A stretch of 16,243 bases of DNA from Zopfochytrium polystomum. Taxonomy: Eukaryota > Chytridiomycota > Chytridiomycetes > Chytridiales > Chytridiaceae. Positions 14,163-16,243 of the stretch are shown one piece after another. Where the stretch lies: positions 1-16,243 of the forward strand of contig JAIVFJ010000658.1 in assembly GCA_025765615.1 (NCBI GenBank), written 5' to 3'. The notes under the pieces were generated by a model. The model did no database searches and was not told the origin of the DNA. It worked only from the letters and a program-made list of their open reading frames with translations. A program made the translations under genes and the position numbers. The stretch's first letter is position 1. Every line of letters begins with the position of its first letter.

Positions 14163-16243
14163 GTATCCCACAAGTTCCATCTCGCCACCCCGTTGAAACA
14201 CAAGTGGCACATCGGCAGTTACCTTGACGTAACGTAGCACATCTAGACCTGCCTCCCAGTGTTTGTCTGTTGCACTGGCCATAACTTAACCCCACCGTCC
14301 AACAGCAAACGATAAGTCTGGTCAAGTCCAAACTGCTGGGGAAAGTCAAAGCAGCCTGCCAATTCTTGCATGGGCTTCTCCATTCGTGGCTCTTCACCAT
14401 GCTTCTCCAGAACGCGCCCTGGCACCATCAGGGTGGAGATAGCCTTGGCATCCTCCGTCCAAATCTGGTCAGGAAACTCATGGAAATTTGATGAGTTGCT
14501 CAATCGAATCTCCCCCTTCTCTTGGTCCTGTTGCACACCGATAACCAATGTAGCACTCCAGCCTGCCCACATCACACAGCTCAAAAGTAGCGTTTGGGTT
14601 AGTCCCAGAACTTCTCAAAGTTTGCCTTTGCAGAGGCATTAATAGAATGTCAGCATATCATATACAAACAGTGATCCCATGAAGGCTGGATTCCCTAGCT
14701 GCTCCTTTAGGAAGAGCCAATGGTTGTGCTTCAATGGTTGGAATCCCATTCCCCTCCAACCACTTGCTAGCAGTCTTGTACCAAATCCGCCTGGCCTGTT
14801 TTGTCCCATACAGGGCCTTCTGTAATAGGCAATAGAGCTTCTCCCCATTTGGGCCTAATACCTCATATCCATCTGGCTGTTCCATATAGACTTCCTCATC
14901 CATGAGTCCATTCAAGTAAGCTGCTCGAATATCGCTTTAGTGAATTTCCATATGAAACTCCAGAGCTAGTACAAGCATCAGCTGAAAGGTCTGCGCTTGC
15001 GCTGTCGGTGAGTATGTCTCAGTGTAGTCAAGTCGATAAATCTGGCTGAATCCTCGCCCAACCAGCATCACCTTCCTCTTCAACAAGTTTCCATCTGCGT
15101 CTTTCCACCTCTCCAGGTGCCACTTCGACCCAATTGGTTTGCGACCTGATGGGAGTGGTTTCAATGTCCCCGTCCCATATTTGTCAAGTGTTTTCATCTG
15201 CTTATCCATAGCAGCTTTCCAACTCTTCCATTCGGGGTCACGTTTGACCTCTGCAACAGAAATGAAAGCAATGTTTGCTCTACCCCCAGTTGCTTTCTTT
15301 CCCTTCTTCTTGCGTTCCAGGAAATCACATACTGCTTGTTCTTGCTGAACTCACAGTCTTGTTTCATCTGTATGCGCTCGCTACAGCACTCCTGTGGTGA
15401 GTGAGGTGGTTATGGCTGACTTACAGGGGTGCTTGGCTGTTCTGTTGGTGGCAAGCGCTCTGGCAAACCTGGCTGTGGACTTGTTGCTGCATTTTCCCAC
15501 GCTTCTGAGTCTGTATCACTTTCACTCGTTCTTTTGCTGTCTGTGTCTGCAGCTGGTGCTCCCCTCTTGCCAGTGAGAGGGACGTCATTATCATCCAAAT
15601 CAGATCTGGTATTGGTGCGACGCCTTTGGCGTGAGTGTGAGGAAACAGCAGCTTTCGAGGTAGAATCGCTCAGGTGACCAGTGAGAGTCTCATCAAACTG
15701 CACACTCTGAATGACAAATATTTCATTTGTGGAATGGTCCAGAACATTGTTCGCCTTTCCGCCTTGTGCATGTGATAGATGTGCACAACCCAACTCTGCT
15801 CATTCAACTTGTTCTTGCCAGTCAAATGCTCAGCAGGACAGTGAGCCCATCCCCAGGCTCCAAATGCCCAGAGGCTCCAAGTCAGATTTGATTTGATGAA
15901 TTGCTCAATGGGTGTGAGAGAGAGACTCAAGTAAACAGCAGTGGCTAGTGCATGAGGCCACCACTTCTTCTCCATCTGAGCGCTTGCTCTGCCCATCAGA
16001 GCCATGGCATAAAATTGGACAGTATCTCCTCCCCCGACTGGCCCTTCATGGGAAAGGCAACCTTCAGATCAGAGAAGTCGTCTGTTAGGACTAGAGCTAT
16101 CTCCTCGCCTTCAACACCTTTGCCTTAATTGGTGTGAAATCCATGTGAACCAGGTCAAGTGGGTGCTGTGCTCTGGGGTTCTTGGATCGTCGAAATGGAA
16201 GGCGTGTAAGCTTTGCACGCTGACACATCGCATAGCAAGTCCG
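14163..16243 (-). mobile_element. Ty1/copia retrotransposon pol remnant, truncated
   Basis: Reading from the window edge on the - strand: a pre-integrase finger/integrase start (AKLTRLPFRRSKN, HPLDLVHMDFTPIK; about 16243-16100), then the integrase C-terminal part (KKWWPHALATAVYL; about 15960), a hydrophilic linker (15793-15410), reverse transcriptase (KPIGSKWHLERWKDADGN, RGFSQI-RLDYTETYSPTA; YLNGLMDEEVYMEQPDGYE), and the RT-RNase H connection (EKGEIRLSNS, MVPGRVLEKHGEEPRMEK, DKHWEAGLDVLRYVK), ending at ELVGY. It is dead: there are stops and frame changes throughout, about 100 residues of the integrase core (second Asp and the Glu region) are missing, and the YVDD box has been reduced to VYDML. 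No LTR lies in the window. Codon and base composition is more AT-rich than in the resident genes. Confidence 0.9.

Noticed and set aside
14370..15677. Plus-strand open frames over the retroelement
   Set aside because: No domain on that strand, whereas the minus strand shows ordered copia pol homology.

Overview
The window looks like nuclear DNA of an early-diverging fungus, most likely a zoosporic (chytrid-type) fungus. The grounds are short GT-AG introns of about 41-99 nt with CTRAC/TTAAC-like branch points, an ankyrin-like protein built on VLQWW repeats of a kind I associate with chytrids, a fungal DHA1-type transporter, GPI-anchored pepsin-like proteases, and a decayed Ty1/copia element. 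The assignment rests on recalled family resemblance, not on a search.

Layout. (1) 330-4316, + strand: a receptor-like protein with an N-terminal hydrophobic segment, a kelch/galactose-oxidase-like ectodomain, a lysine-rich region, a Ser/Thr/Pro stalk, one transmembrane helix, a proline-rich cytoplasmic tail and a C-terminal SH3 domain split by an intron. Its reading frame is broken several times between about 1430 and 2090. (2) 4581-6257 and 6441-9406, both - strand: two head-to-tail paralogous pepsin-family (A1) aspartic proteases. They share four intron positions and phases, and both carry D[ST]C instead of D[ST]G at the second active site. The downstream copy ends in a GPI-like tail encoded by a separate small exon. 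The upstream copy has a long Ser/Thr stalk made largely by a tandem exon-intron duplication of about 490 bp. (3) 9585-11891, - strand: a 12-TM DHA1-type MFS transporter with at least three or four frame breaks. (4) 11892-12474: divergent intergenic region. (5) 12475-13896, + strand: an ankyrin-like repeat protein with an internal 66-residue duplication and an acidic tail in another frame. (6) About 14163-16243, - strand: remains of a copia pol gene, truncated in RNase H and running off the window edge.

The kelch-TM-SH3 protein and the two anchored proteases would all act at the cell surface or wall. The transporter and both proteases lie head to tail with only about 180 bp between them. Nothing shows that they are co-regulated. 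Two themes recur: introns that are multiples of three without stop codons, so retention would keep the frame, and clustered frame breaks in otherwise recognisable genes, which could be consensus errors or real decay.
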